From Bettongia penicillata ogilbyi (Eukaryota > Chordata > Mammalia > Diprotodontia > Potoroidae): DNA of 64,000 nt. A model generated the notes under the pieces. The model did not search any database, was not told the DNA's origin, and was given only the letters and a program-made list of their open reading frames with translations. This document shows, in pieces, positions 33,590 to 44,960 of this stretch; positions within the stretch are counted from its first letter, which is position 1; the number at the start of each line of letters is the position of its first letter. A program made the translations under genes and the position numbers. Location of the stretch: contig JAJHZJ010000009.1 in assembly GCA_023548195.1 (NCBI GenBank), positions 4,199,001 to 4,263,000 on the forward strand, given 5' to 3'.

Positions 33590-34225
33590 AATGAAGTCGA
33601 TAAGCATCTAATAATTACTTGTTATGTCCCAGGCACTATGCCAAGTGCTAGAGATACAGAGAGGTCTGTGTTCTCAGACTATTTGGGGAGACAACTTTGG
33701 AATAACTGTATACATACAACCTATACACATACACACACACACATATACACATATATAAGCTTGATTGTAGACAACTTCAGAGAGGAAACTTTAGCATTGA
33801 GGGGGACTAGGAAAGGCCTTTTGAAGAAAGTAGAATTTGAACTTAGAATTGAAGAAAGCCAGGAAATCCAGGAGGTAAAAATGAGAAGGGGACAGAATTC
33901 TAGACATGGGAGAAAGCCAATAAAAAGACATGAAGTCTGCATATGGAATGTGGTGTCCCAGGAGCAGCAAGGAGGCCAGCATCACTCTCTTGTAGAGTGT
34001 GTGGAAAGGAGTGAAATGAAGTGAAAAACTAGAAAGGTAGGAAGGGGCCACACTGTGAAGGGCTTCAAAAGACAAATAGAATTTTCTATTTGATCCTGGA
34101 GGTAAAAGAAAGCCATTGGAATTCATTATGTAGGGAGGTGATGTGGTCAAGACCTTCACTTTAAGGTCATATTGGAAACTGAGTCAGGGATGGTCCAAGG
34201 TTAGAATGTAGCAATTTGATATTGA
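33590..34225 (-). mobile_element. L2 LINE, antisense
   Basis: It starts with the reversed 3' end ('tgttatgtcccaggcactat', 'gccaagtgctagagatacag') and extends into the reversed ORF2 end ('aggaaaggccttttgaagaa', 'ttctatttgatcctggaggt', 'gaagggcttcaaaagacaaa'). A CA/TA tract interrupts it at 33723-33756. The 128- and 122-codon frames are incidental. Confidence 0.75.
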
Positions 34226-34259
34226 GAAAAATGATAGAAAAGCAACGAATAACACATTT

Positions 34260-34475
34260 ATCAAGGTAAAGATGGCAAAATCACTTTAAATTATAGAATT
34301 CCACAACAACCCTGTGAACTAGGCATTGAAAATTCTATTAACATCTGCTTTATAAATGAGGAAACTACGTCTATAGAGATCAAATGAATTGCCCATGACT
34401 GAAAAACTACGAGTGTCAGAGGTAAAATTTGAGCCCAGGTTTTCCAGACTCCCAATCCAATTTCCTCTCAAATTA
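34260..34475 (-). mobile_element. Antisense MIR
   Basis: 'acaaccctgtgaactaggca', 'tataaatgaggaaactacgt' and 'aatttgagcccaggttttcc' are reversed MIR blocks. Confidence 0.65.
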
Positions 34476-35300
34476 AAAAAAAAAAACCTAAATGTAAAAA
34501 TGGAATAATTATGTTGTGTTAAAATACAGTATAATCTGAAGTCAGTTACACCATGTTTTATTTTGTTTAAGTATGGTTTTGAAATATTCTGGTTCTTTTA
34601 AGAGTTAGTGGTATCTGGCAGAGAAAAATAACTTAAGGGAACCCACAGCAGTTACTAAGGAGATGAATTATATGGAAATTCAGCATTGATCAAAAAGGAA
34701 TTGAGAGGATCAATGCCAGTGGAATGGAGAGACTCCGACTCAAATAAAAAAGCCAGGTTAGGGCTTCGAAGTGCTAGCTGCCAGGGAAACTCCTGACAGG
34801 AAAAGAAAAAAAAGAACAATAATAACAGAAAGCATTTATAGGGATTCACATTCCTGATGGGAAGACACATGGTGTGACCCTCATCTCTTTGTAGCTTTTG
34901 CCAAGGCATGTGGGAAAGAAAGCCAGTTTTTCTTTTCTGTATATAGACAGGGAGGAATTGAATAGTTAGCCAGATTGCTCTCTGCTAGGAGTCCATGGAA
35001 ACTCCAGTACTGTTACACCTATAACCCAATACTGGGAAAGATTGACGTTGAATTTAGGATGGAGGTTCAGGTACTCAGGTCTGAAGGAAGACCAAGATGA
35101 GATTGAGTATGGATAGCTAACTTATTCTTGTGAATGATGTAATAATATTCTAAAAAATCATTTGCAAGGGGAGCAATGCCTCACTTATCTAGAAGCTACT
35201 GATTCAGGAGCCTCCACTATCCAGAACACAGCTAAGCTTCAGAAAGCAAGTTTTTTTCTTTAAAGTTTATAAGCAGTCGAAATAGAGAACAGTAACTGTA
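34476..35300. other. Unassigned sequence
   Basis: No repeat family, exon or RNA gene supported. Short A-runs occur near 34477 and 34808. Confidence 0.35.
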
Positions 35301-35301
35301 G

Positions 35302-35530
35302 TGTATATTTATATAGTACTGTAGAGTTTTTCAATATGTTATCATGTATCTTATCTCATCTGATTCTTATAACCCTATGAGACAGATGGATGTTTTATAG
35401 ATGAGGATGTTGAGTAAGAAGAAACTTGGGCTTGTCTTAGGCCACATGATTTGTCATGAGGAGAGCCTGAACTAGGATTCATGTCTTCTGACACTCATTC
35501 TTTTTGCTACATACAATTAAGCTGCTTCTA
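35302..35530 (-). mobile_element. Antisense MIR
   Basis: 'tatcttatctcatctgattc', 'ataaccctatgagacagatg' and 'aactaggattcatgtcttct' are reversed MIR landmarks. Confidence 0.65.
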
Positions 35531-36060
35531 AAATAAAACATGGAAGTTCATGTACTTTTCTTACAATCTCCCAGTTCCTATCTCAGAACTCATCTACTTG
35601 TAGTTTAGATAATGTTCTAATAACATTGGTTATATAGATTTTCAAAAGGAGGTGAAGGGGGATTCTATCAGGCACCCTGATATGAGCCAAAATTGATTAT
35701 AAATAGAACAACACTTAAGGAGGAGACAGACTATCAAAATTAGACAGAATTTATAACATGTGACAATCTAGAACCATTCAATTTAGGGGAACATAATTCT
35801 GTAAATTCCAAGGAGTCATAGTACAGCAGAATATGGTAATTAGTGGTCATAATGATAAACCTGAGTTATCAAGGAAAGTTTAAAATGGTGGTAAATATAA
35901 AATATAAATGATAAATATACATAATATAAGTACATATTTATATAAATATAAATAAAAATGTATTTAACATGAAAGGCTATGCATAATCCATTTCAGAACA
36001 AACTCCATCAACATATGGTTTAAAGATTAAAGATATGAGTTTTGGTTATCCAGAAAATTC
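35531..36060. other. Unassigned AT-rich sequence
   Basis: A TA-rich 'aaatataaatgataaatata' tract lies at 35885-35965. Nothing else is identified. Confidence 0.4.
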
Positions 36061-36062
36061 AT

Positions 36063-36700
36063 TTATATGAGGCAGTCAACAAACATTTATTAAGTGCACT
36101 AGGCACTGTGCTAAGTGCTAGGGATACAAAGACAGGAAAAGACAATTCCTGCTCATAAGGAACTCACGATATAATGGAGAAGTCAAAGTGCAGATAGCTA
36201 TGTATAAATATGATTTGGACTTGGATAAATTGGAGAGAATCAGCAGAATAAAGGCAGTATCATTTAAGGGGATCAGGAAAGGTTTCTTGCAGAGAGAATT
36301 TTAAGTATGGGAGACTACCAGTGAAAATGCCCAGAGTTGGCAGATGGAATATCTTACTCAAAGAACAGCAAGGAAGCCAGAGTACCTGGTGGGGAGAGGG
36401 GGCAAAGCAGTGACTAAGGTTTAAGGAGGCTAATAAAGAGAAGAAAGGGGGACAGCTTATAAAAATTTATGGATATCAAACACAGGATTTTATATTTGAT
36501 CCTGGATACCAGAGAGAGCCAGTGTAACTTGTTGAAGGAGATTGTAGGAAGATAATGATATCAGACCTGAGCTTTAGGAAGATGAGTTGGAGAACTGAGT
36601 GAAAGATGGATGGGAGGAAGAAGAGATTTGAGGCAGGGAGACCAGTCAGAAGACTATTGCATAGGTGTGACATGATGAGGTGCTAGCAATGTCAGAGTAG
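36063..36700 (-). mobile_element. L2 LINE, antisense
   Basis: Reversed 3' end ('aggcactgtgctaagtgcta'), then 'aaaggtttcttgcagagaga', 'agaacagcaaggaagccaga', 'ttttatatttgatcctggat' and 'gaccagtcagaagactattg'. This is one of the longest L2 tracts, with blocks in correct order. Confidence 0.8.
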
Positions 36701-36704
36701 GGAA

Positions 36705-37110
36705 GGGGGGCATATACAAAAGATTATCTAGTTCAACCCATGAAGGGGTCCCCACTGTAAAGTATCCTGCAAATGACTGACCCCTTTCTGTCTGAAGAAC
36801 TCCAGTTGGAGGAAGCTACCACATCTGGAGACAGGCCATTTCACTTTGGGATGACTGTAATTGTTAGGAAATTTTTTCCTAACATTAAACCTAAATTGGC
36901 CTCTTTGCAGCTTTCAATCACTGCTTCTTGTTTTCCCCTCTGGCGCCAAGTAGAACATGTCTAATCCTTCCTTAATGGCAACCCTTAAATACTTGAGTGG
37001 AGTTTTCATCCACTCCCTCCACTCCAGTCTTCTCTTCCCTAGGTGAAAGATCCCCAGTTCCTTCAGCAGATTCTCATACGACATGAATTTATCATCCTGA
37101 TGAAAGTTCA
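36705..37110 (+). mobile_element. L3/CR1 LINE 3' region, sense
   Basis: 'ggccatttcactttgggatg', 'ttgttaggaaattttttcct', 'ttttcccctctggcgccaag' then 'tagaacatgtctaatccttc', and 'gatccccagttccttcagca' are the ordered blocks of the L3/CR1 segment. Confidence 0.8.
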
Positions 37111-37290
37111 TAAAGTGCTTTCATATTATGCAAGTCTTTGAGGGTGGGTGCTACTATTACCCCCATTTCTCTGAAGGAAAAAGGAGACTTAGAAGGTAGG
37201 TGGTCCAGCGAGGGGTGTGGGAGGCTGAGCCCAAAACCCATTCTTCTGATTCCAGGTCCAGAGCTCTTCCTAAGGCATCATGTTGCTTTG
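37111..37290 (-). mobile_element. Antisense MIR fragment
   Basis: 'gggtgctactattacccccat' region through 'gagctcttcctaaggcatca', with the middle diverged. Confidence 0.5.
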
Positions 37291-38494
37291 CAGTCATTGC
37301 AATGTTAGTTTCCTCTGATTAGTTACAGAGACGTTACAAATGGTTACATTTTCTTCTCATCTTACAGACAAAAGAACACGATGTATCTAGTTATGCAAAC
37401 ATATATGTATGTAGTTGAAAGCACTTAAAGCAACGTATGAAGACTTGTGGAATGAAATTGTTATGATAGCACTACTGCAAATGTCTTCTGTGCAGAAATA
37501 CATTATGTTCTAGCTGCGTATCTGATAACGAATCTCTTTTGTTTCATGTGAGCTTAAGTGCTGTCAGAGGAGGCCAGGGGGCTGAGTTTAATGCTGTAAA
37601 CATGCATGTTGAGCAGAATTCTTTGATCCCCTTGAGGATAGTAGGTAGGGGTTTCCGCTCTGACATTAAGCTTTTGGCTCTTTTTTTTCTTGAAGTTCAG
37701 AATAATTTTATTAGTGATCAAGTTCCTTCCAAGGTCACTCTCTCATCGTGTTCACCACAAAGAAAAAGAGGTATGCTCTTTCTGTGTATATGTGTGAGAG
37801 TGTGTGTATGTGAATGCGTATGTATAAGCTGCAAACTTTATTTTGGTATTTGACACCTTTAAACTGTTTGGATTTTTAAAAAGTAAACTGAGGCATGAGA
37901 TAGTAGAAACTCTTACTGTTCACTCTAAAATTTTCAAGCAAGGTAGAAACAGAAGCCTGAAGTCTCAGCCTTTGCTACACTATTAGATAGAGACTACATC
38001 TTGTATGGAGTTTGAAGGTTGTTTTCTGCATTAAGAAATAAAAATGAGTGTTTAAGGTCAGAGAAATGACTGGACAGATGGCATACTGTCTGTGCCTCAG
38101 GGGAATCATCTGTTTCTTTCTATGTATGAAAGATTTGTCTGTTTTGAATGCAAGGTGAATAGTAAAGCTTTGGTAGGAATGCTGCCTTCCCCAACCACTT
38201 GGCCTCAGAGCGTATGATTTGTTTGCCAAAGACCTGGTAGCAGTTTAGCCTGTCAAAACGTTGCAAATTCACTGCCGCTTGCCAAAGCAAACTATCAAAG
38301 TGAAATAACACACGCTAGCCGCACACACACACATTCTCATTCCCCAAACGTTGATGCAGAAATGGATAAGGGTGATCAAAGATCATGGCCAGATTTCCTG
38401 TGTTTTGGACATGCCCAAGTGTAGACATAAGCTACCAGCTAGACAGCAGTAGGCACAGGGGATAATGCATACTTACACTGTAACTGGTTGATAG
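37291..38494. other. Unassigned sequence
   Basis: No recognised repeat except a 'tatgtgtgagagtgtgtgta' TG tract near 37787-37830 and a short CA run at 38322. The 104-codon frame at 37539-37853 runs into that tract and lacks any recognised domain. Confidence 0.35.
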
Positions 38495-38762
38495 AGGTGG
38501 AGCAACCTCCAATGTGGGAGGTAGCGTGTTGTCATTGAAAGAAAGCTGGACTTAGAATTAGGAGATGTGAGTTCAAATTCAGGCTCTGTGTTCTATGAAT
38601 TGTGTAACCATGGGCCAGTCACTCAGTATCTCTGTGCCCATTTCCTTATCTGTAAAATGGGGAAAATAATATTTGCATGGCACACTTCATAGGGCTGTGG
38701 AGAGGAAGGCACTTTGAAATACTATATAAATGTAAATTGCTTTTATTATGGACTTCATTTTT
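38495..38762 (+). mobile_element. MIR, sense
   Basis: 'gatgtgagttcaaattcagg', 'ccagtcactcagtatctctg', 'tttccttatctgtaaaatgg' and 'ggcacacttcatagggctgt'. Confidence 0.75.
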
Positions 38763-38874
38763 TCCTAGCACACAGGATGATATTACTTGGGTCCCTGCTC
38801 TTGTAGCCCAGAAAATAATTTCTCCCTGACAGATTGCTGTGACTATTCCATTTATAGGAAACCCCATTTCCTAT

Positions 38875-39060
38875 AGTATAATTAGAAGAATGTTGGATTT
38901 AGAGGTACTGGGTTCAAATCCTCACTTGGCCACAACTTGGGCAAGTAAGCCACTTAATCCCTGTAGACCTCAGTTTCCTGCTTTGCAAAATGAGAGGGTG
39001 GGAATAGATGAAACCTCTAAGAGACTTCTGGATCCAAAGTCTTCATTTCCCAGGTTTATT
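38875..39060 (+). mobile_element. MIR, sense
   Basis: 'ctgggttcaaatcctcactt', 'agacctcagtttcctgcttt' and 'gcaaaatgagagggtgggaa' in order. It lies close behind the preceding MIR. Confidence 0.7.
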
Positions 39061-39261
39061 TTCCAATGTATTTTCTTTTATAACCTCAATGTATTTTTAG
39101 CCTTATTGAGACCCAGCCATAGGCGTTCTGTGGTAGAAGGGGTGTTTTTACACTTGTAGGCGAATATAATGGAAACCTTCTTTGGTTAAATCACAATGAA
39201 ACAGGAAAGCTTAATTGCTCTTTGCATGCAGAACTCAGAAGGGAAAAAAAAAGATCCTAGA

Positions 39262-39515
39262 GTTCCTTATGGGCAGTGGATACAGCACTATGCTTGGAAC
39301 CAGGAAAGCTCACCTTCATGAGTTCAAATGCAATCTCAGATATTTGCTGTGTGAACCTGGGGAAGTCACTTAAACCTGTTTGCCTCAATTCCTCTCTGTA
39401 ACATGAGCTGGAGAAGAAAATGACAAACCACTCTGGTATCTCTGCCAAGAAAATTCCAAATGGAGTCACTAAGAGTCAGGCACAACTGAAAAAATGACAA
39501 AGGAACAGCAAGAGT
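39262..39515 (+). mobile_element. MAR1-type CORE-SINE, sense
   Basis: 'ttatgggcagtggatacagc', 'catgagttcaaatgcaatct', 'acctgtttgcctcaattcct' and the tail 'aagaaaattccaaatggagt' then 'gagtcaggcacaactg'. The head is slightly shortened. Confidence 0.85.
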
Positions 39516-39644
39516 TCCTTTGGAGAGGAATTGTTGATTTGTAGATACTCACACCTAATAGCTGTAATTTTTTTTTAAGATCTTCAAGGTAAAAGAGCAT
39601 CCTTGACTTTAACTTCCTTCATAGAGTAATCCCTAAAACAATTG

Positions 39645-39835
39645 GTTATAAACCCAGGGTTAACTTGGGGTCCATGGATGTGTCCATCAATGTGGGTAGA
39701 AAAAAAATTACATTTTTATTTTCACTGACCTCAAAATGAAAATTAGCATTTCCTTCAATTATTAACATATAAGGTGTTCACTGACTTCACCAGACTGCCA
39801 AAATAGTCTATGACACACACACAAAAGTTAAGCTT
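39645..39835. mobile_element. Old DNA-transposon-like fossil, relative of 14527-14740
   Basis: It starts 'ttaacttggggtccatggat' and ends 'accagactgccaaaatagtc' with 'tatgacacacacacaaaagt'. The shared ends with the 14.5-kb copy argue for a common family, but I cannot name it. Confidence 0.45.
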
Positions 39836-40695
39836 TAAGCTAAGAGTAAACACGTCCCTCCCATTAAACTTAAAAAGACCGATCTCCCCTCCTCCAATTT
39901 CCTGCCATATACTTTTTCATCCTTTAGTCAGTTGCACACAACTACTTTGGTTGTAAAAAAAAAAAAAAAAAAGCAGCCTTAATATTTCCTATGATCTTGA
40001 GAGATAAAGTCTAATCCATGTTTTAATATATTAATGCTAAATATTGCAACTGTCTATTTTTATAAGGGTAAAAGTAACCAGACTTGGATATAATATACAT
40101 CTTTAATTCAAAACTAAAGTTTGCAAGCACTGCTGTTTGAAATCTTCCCTTTTCCTCCCTTGCACCAAAGGAAATACTTAATATCCCCCATCTTGTAGAC
40201 TTTTAGGATGTTGTGGCTAGACTATTAGGGATAAGCTTCATTTTTGAAATTCCCCTTTCTGTTTGGCTTTTGGGATGGTAAACTTTCCCACTTTTACAAC
40301 TACTTTCTCTCTCTCTCTTTTTTTCCTCTTCTTTCTAACCCCTATCCTAGGTGAATCCTGGGCGACCACAGTCTCAGTCAGTCCTTTTCTGCTTTCTAGG
40401 TTTCCTCTGTAACCTTATGTATTCCGATAGATAATGCTCATTAATTCACAAGATTACTTAGTAGATCTTTTGTATTTGCTTATCTATGGGCATCCCCATT
40501 AGGAGAATGTAAGCTACTTGAGAGTATGGATTGTTTCATTTTTTTTGGTCTCTGTTTGCTTTAGTCTAAGCCAGGTTTCCCATGCCTGGTCTAAGCAGAA
40601 TGCCTGTCGAAGACTTTAATCAATGCTTTTTGAACTGGGTTGGCTTGGCTTTAACTATTCTCTTTTCTGGATGAGAACAGGGCCTATTCCTGTGA
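39836..40695. other. Mostly unassigned, with L2 3' end
   Basis: An 18-bp A run ends near 39972. L2-like sense sequence is likely at 40490-40655 ('gaatgtaagctacttgagag'). No exon seen. Confidence 0.4.
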
Positions 40696-40699
40696 TTTC

Positions 40700-40910
40700 G
40701 TTGGTACAGGAAATTCCCAGGTGAGGAAATTTTCTCCATTAATGCAGATGGGCATTTTCGTTGCAATTTGTTATCTTAGAAAATCGACCAAGAGGTTATA
40801 TGACTTGCCCAGGGCCACAGAGTCAATATGTGTCCGAGGTGGGTCTAGAAGTCAGTTCTTCCTGGCTTTAAAGCTGGCTTTCTATTCACTGTGCAACACC
40901 GTCTCTCAAC
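40700..40910 (-). mobile_element. Antisense CORE-SINE fragment
   Basis: 'tgacttgcccagggccacag' and 'agtcagttcttcctggcttt' are reversed SINE blocks ending at a degraded head ('cactgtgcaacaccgtctct'). Confidence 0.6.
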
Positions 40911-40964
40911 TTCTGTTTTATTGTCTTCAAAATCCAGATTTTGAAGACTAACTTCTCATCTGTG

Positions 40965-41180
40965 TACTTATTTTATATTTTATTTTTAATTTATCAAATA
41001 CAAAAAGCATTTCCATAACATAGTAAAATAAAAAAGATGATCACACATGAAATGCAAATCTATTCACAAATGACTATTTCTTTCAAATTTACAACAAAAT
41101 TAACACGTAAATTTCCTTTTTCCCTTTTTCTTTCTTCTTTCCCCCTTCATCCCCTATCCTGGAGATGGCTACCATTAGAT

Positions 41181-41225
<45 letters not shown>

Positions 41226-41780
41226 TATATACATATATATAACATATGTATATATAATATATACCTATATATAGGTATTATATATATTATGAGTGTTATA
41301 CGTATAATATATTATAGGTATTATATACAATATAATACTACAATACAATACAGTACTATGCTATATTATATCATGTTATGTTATGTTACATTATATCACA
41401 TATATTATAGGTATTATACATAATAGGTATATATACACATACATATGTGAATATATGTATACACACATATATACACATACATATATATATATGCACACAT
41501 ATGTATATATACACATAAAAATTGTTCCATTCATACTTCTATTTATCAGGTCTTTCTCTGGATGCAGATAGCATCTTTCTTCATATATCCTTTGTAGTTA
41601 ATTTGGGTAGCTGTAACAGTGAAAATGAGTTATTCGCTCCAAGTTGTTTTTCAGACAATGTTGCTGTCACTGTATACAGTGTTCACTTGGCTCCGCCCAC
41701 TTCACTCTTCATTGTTTCCTTCCAATCGTCTACAACACATCTCTCTATGGAAAGGCTGGCATTCCCTCTAGGGTTTTTCT
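40965..41780 (-). mobile_element. L1 3' end, antisense, with TA expansion
   Basis: Plus strand: 'aaaaagcatttccataacat', 'catgaaatgcaaatctattc', 'gatggctaccattagataca', then a TA/CA tract (41183-41522), then 'tctggatgcagatagcatct' and 'ctccgcccacttcactcttc'. The same 3'-end subfamily occurs at 42540 and 54385. Confidence 0.75.
41183..41522. repeat. Long TA/CA-rich microsatellite complex
   Basis: About 340 bp of TA, TATG, ATAC and TACA simple repeats. A pure TA core lies at 41187-41217. It interrupts the L1 3' UTR and generates Tyr/Ile-rich spurious frames. Confidence 0.9.
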
Positions 41781-41829
41781 TCTTTGCTTGCCCATGGTTG
41801 TCACTAGAGCCTTTATTTTTCCAGCCTCC

Positions 41830-42530
41830 TAGAACCAAAATCACAGTGTCATCTTGTACTTAGTTATTGTCTTTTATTTCCTTTATCCAGTCTGTCACCA
41901 AGCTTTGTTAACTCTCCTGTTGAAATATTGCCCAGAAATCTGGCTTCCTTCCATTTCCTCTGCTACTGCTCTGACCCTTATCTCTTCACACCTGTATTTC
42001 TGCAGCAACTTCTTATATCTGGTTTCTGTCTCTAGATTCTCCCCACTACTGTCACCAACTACTGTCTGCATCATCTTTTTAAAATATAGATTTCATCATA
42101 GGGTGCTTCTGTTTTTTTAAAAATACCCACCCCATCTAGTCAAAACTATGCTTGCTGCCTAGCTTTTATGGCTGTCTATCATCTGCCTTCCCCTACTTCC
42201 TTATTTAGTTCTATGTCTCTTTATTCTCCCATGTGTATATCTTGATCAGGCTGGTGTACTAATCCTTTCCATCCTAATTCTCACCTCTGTATATTTGTTC
42301 ATGCTTTTCTTCTTACTAGGAATAATGCCTTTGTTCCTCTGTATACCTTTTTCACATCTTATTTGTTCTTTGAAACTGTGCTCACATTTCACTTCCTGAA
42401 CAACAGCAGTCTATACTGATCAACCCTTCTTCAGAATTTAGTGCCACAAAGATTGATCATTAACCTTTAATTGTTTGTGTATTAGTTTTATTTTTTAGTC
42501 TAGCTTATGAATTACTTGGGGAAAAGTAGC
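41830..42530 (+). mobile_element. L2 LINE, sense
   Basis: 'acctgtatttctgcagcaac', 'ctgcatcatctttttaaaat' then 'gattt', 'tatggctgtctatcatctgc' and 'tgaaactgtgctcacatttc' then 'acttcctgaa' are L2 blocks in order. Confidence 0.7.
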
Positions 42531-42539
42531 AAAAATGAG

Positions 42540-42850
42540 GCATTTTTAATCATTATTATTTTTAGTTTATTTTTAATTCATGGAATAAAACAAGCATTTC
42601 TAACAGTATCATAGAAAAAATAGTTGCACATGAAACTGCAAATCTATTATGTATAACTTGGTATTCCTTTTAAATGCATAATAAAGTTATCATGCAATTT
42701 TTTTTCTTGCTCTCCCTTTGCCCTAGAGATGGTTACTGTTAGACACAAATGTGTATGCATGTAAAATCATTCTATGCATACTTCTGTTTATCAGTTATTT
42801 TTCTGGATGCAGATAGCATCTTCCTTCATTATTCTTTTTTCGTACTTTTC
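42540..42850 (-). mobile_element. L1 3' end, antisense
   Basis: 'aataaaacaagcatttctaa', 'catgaaactgcaaatctatt', 'gatggttactgttagacaca' and 'tctggatgcagatagcatct' match 40965-41570 block by block, without the TA expansion. Confidence 0.8.
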
Positions 42851-42890
42851 GCATTTATAATAGTCAAAATGACTTATGCATGTTTTATAT

Positions 42891-43353
42891 AGGGTATCCC
42901 AAATGTTTTAGTACAGTTTTAAGCCTCAAAAAAAAAACTTGAAAGGTTAGTAATTTGCCATTAAAAATTCATACACTTCTTATTAAAATTCAATAAAACT
43001 ATTACCTTGTTTTACGTATCACTCCAATTGATTTTTAACATTGGCAAAAACTTTCGTGAGCTAATGCTTAGGGACTGAAAAGAATACATTTATAATCCCA
43101 GGCTTAAAACCATTCAGAGCATGAATTTGTGATGAATATGATACATTTTTAGTGTGACCCAAGAAAAAGTCTAATGGAAATAAACAGGTGATCCAAGTGG
43201 CCAAGTAAGACAACTTCTCCCAATCCATAGGTTTGAAAAAGTGTTATTTAGAAACTGTCACAAATGCAATACATAATGACAAATTGCCTCGTCTTGTTCA
43301 CATTAACATTAGACATTTAGTATTCAATTCTCATAAAACCAGATAAACATAAA
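42891..43353. mobile_element. Mariner-type element, left part
   Basis: Left inverted end 'agggtatcccaaatgtttta' then 'gtacagttttaagc' (42891-42924), after a TA. It pairs with the right end at 46448-46482. The element is split by the ORF1-only L1. About 460 bp of internal sequence remain on this side, without a transposase frame. Confidence 0.75.
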
Positions 43354-43369
43354 CTAAGTTAAAATAATT
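43354..43369. repeat. Target-site duplication, left copy (ORF1-only L1)
   Basis: 'ctaagttaaaataatt' is identical to 46382-46397. The 16-bp exact repeat fixes both ends of the L1 insertion. Confidence 0.9.
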
Positions 43370-43373
43370 TTAT

Positions 43374-43420
<47 letters not shown>

Positions 43421-43471
43421 CTTTCTTTCTTTCTTTCTTTCTTTCTCTTTCTTTCTTTCTTTCTTTCTTTA
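43370..43471. repeat. (TTTC)n microsatellite forming the L1 tail
   Basis: About 100 bp of TTTC units, interrupted twice by CTTTTC-type steps, sit exactly where the A-rich tail of the antisense element should be. The tail therefore seeded an AAAG expansion. Confidence 0.95.
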
Positions 43472-44466
43472 ACTTTTTACATTCATTTTCACAAATTTTT
43501 GGGTTCCAAATTTTCTCCCCTTTTATCCCCTCCCCCCACCCCAATACCCCAAGCAATCTAATTTTCCCTATCTCCAATCTGCCCTCCCTTCTGTCATCCC
43601 TCCCTTCTCTTGTCTCCATCTTCTCTTTTCTCCTGTAGGGCCAGATGATTTTCTATTCCTCATTAACTGTATGTCTTCTTTCCTAGTTACAACAACAATA
43701 TTAAACAGTTGTTCCTAAAACTTTGAGTTCCAAATTCTCCCCATCCCTCCCTCCCCACCCATTCCCTTTGGGACGGCAGGCAATTCAATATAGGCCATAT
43801 CTGTGTAGTTTTGCAAATGACCTCCCTGATAGTCGTGTTGTGTAAGATTAACTGAATTACCATCCCTCCTAACCTGCCCCTCATTGTTTCTCTTCTGTCT
43901 TTTGATCCTGTCCCTCCCCAAGTGTTGACTACAAATTGCTCCCTCCTCCCTTTGCCCTCCCTTCCATCATCCCCCCCTTGCAATATCTCCTTCTCCCCCC
44001 CTTTCTTATACTGTAAGATAGGTTTTCATACCAAAATGAGTGTGCATTTCACTCCTTCGTTTAGTCAAATGTGATGAGGGTAAATTTCTTGTTTTTTTTT
44101 TTTTTTCTTTCTCAGCTCTCCTCTTTTTCCCTCCACTAAAAAAATCTCCTACTTGCCTCTTAAATGACATATAGTTACCCCCCTCTTTCCTCCCACTACA
44201 TTTCTCTCTCACCATTTACCTTAATTTCTTTTAAGGTATGGTCCCATCCTATTCAGTTCAATCTGTGCTCTCTATCTCTGTATGTGTGTGCATGTGTGTA
44301 TGTCTGTGCATGCGTGTACATGCGTATGTGTGGTCCCACCAACTACCCAGATACTGAAAAGTTTTAAGAGTTAGAAATATTGTCTTTCCCTGTATGAATG
44401 TAAACAGTTCACTTATGGTAATTCCCTTAATACTTCTCTATGCTGTTTCCTTTTTCATGCTTCCTC
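43472..44466 (-). other. 3' region of ORF1-only L1
   Basis: Plus strand shows 'ttgggttccaaattttctcc' (43499) and again 'tttgagttccaaattctccc' (43722), i.e. two copies of the usual L1 3'-UTR landmark about 220 bp apart. Polypyrimidine blocks typical of the marsupial inter-ORF spacer follow, with a TG tract at 44278-44332. Frames here (up to 98 codons, minus) have no ORF2 similarity. Confidence 0.6.
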
Positions 44467-44955
44467 TCATTCTTGTGTTTGAAAGTCAAATTTTCTTTTC
44501 AGCTCTGGTCTTTTCATCAAGAATGATTGAAAGTCCTCTGTTTCATTGAAAGACCATATTTTCTCTTGAAGTATTATACTCAGTTTAGCTGGGTAGGTGA
44601 TTCTTGGTTTGAGTCCTAGTTCCTTTGACTTCTGGAATATCCTATTCCACGCCCTTCGATCCCTTAATGTAGAAGCTGCTAGATCTTGAGTTATCCTGAT
44701 TGTATTTCCACAGTACTGGAATTGTTTCTTTCTAGCTGCTTGCAAGATTTTTTCCTTGAGCTGGGAGTTCTGGAATTTGGCCACAATGTTCCTAGGAGTT
44801 TCTCTTTTTGGATCTCTTTCAGGTGGTGATCGATGGGTTCTTTCAATACTTATTTTGGCCTCTGGTTCTAGAATGTCAGGGCAGTTTTCCTTGATAATTT
44901 CATGCAAGATGATGTCTAGGCTCTTTTTTTGATCATGACTTTCAGGTAGACCCAT
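44467..44955 (-). pseudogene. L1 ORF1, RRM/C-terminal part
   Basis: Downstream 162-codon portion of ORF1. It opens with 'MGLPESHDQKKSLDIILHEI', the end of the RRM-like strand motif, and contains 'RTHRSPPERDP' and 'RETPRNIVAKF' of the nucleic-acid-binding C-terminal domain, ending at a natural stop. The bases just upstream in the other frame encode 'SRRDNLKI', which should precede it. The two parts are separated only by a length change in a 7-A run (about 44980-44990), so the protein is interrupted but otherwise well kept. Confidence 0.85.
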
Positions 44956-44960
44956 AATTT

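Noticed and set aside
33638..34159. 122- and 128-codon frames on opposite strands
   Set aside because: Both fall within an antisense L2 and a CA tract.
37696..37770. Exon-like segment between 'ttttttttcttgaag' and 'gagGTATGC'
   Set aside because: The acceptor tract and donor are plausible, but no frame shows a domain and it runs into a TG microsatellite; splice-like matches this weak are common by chance.
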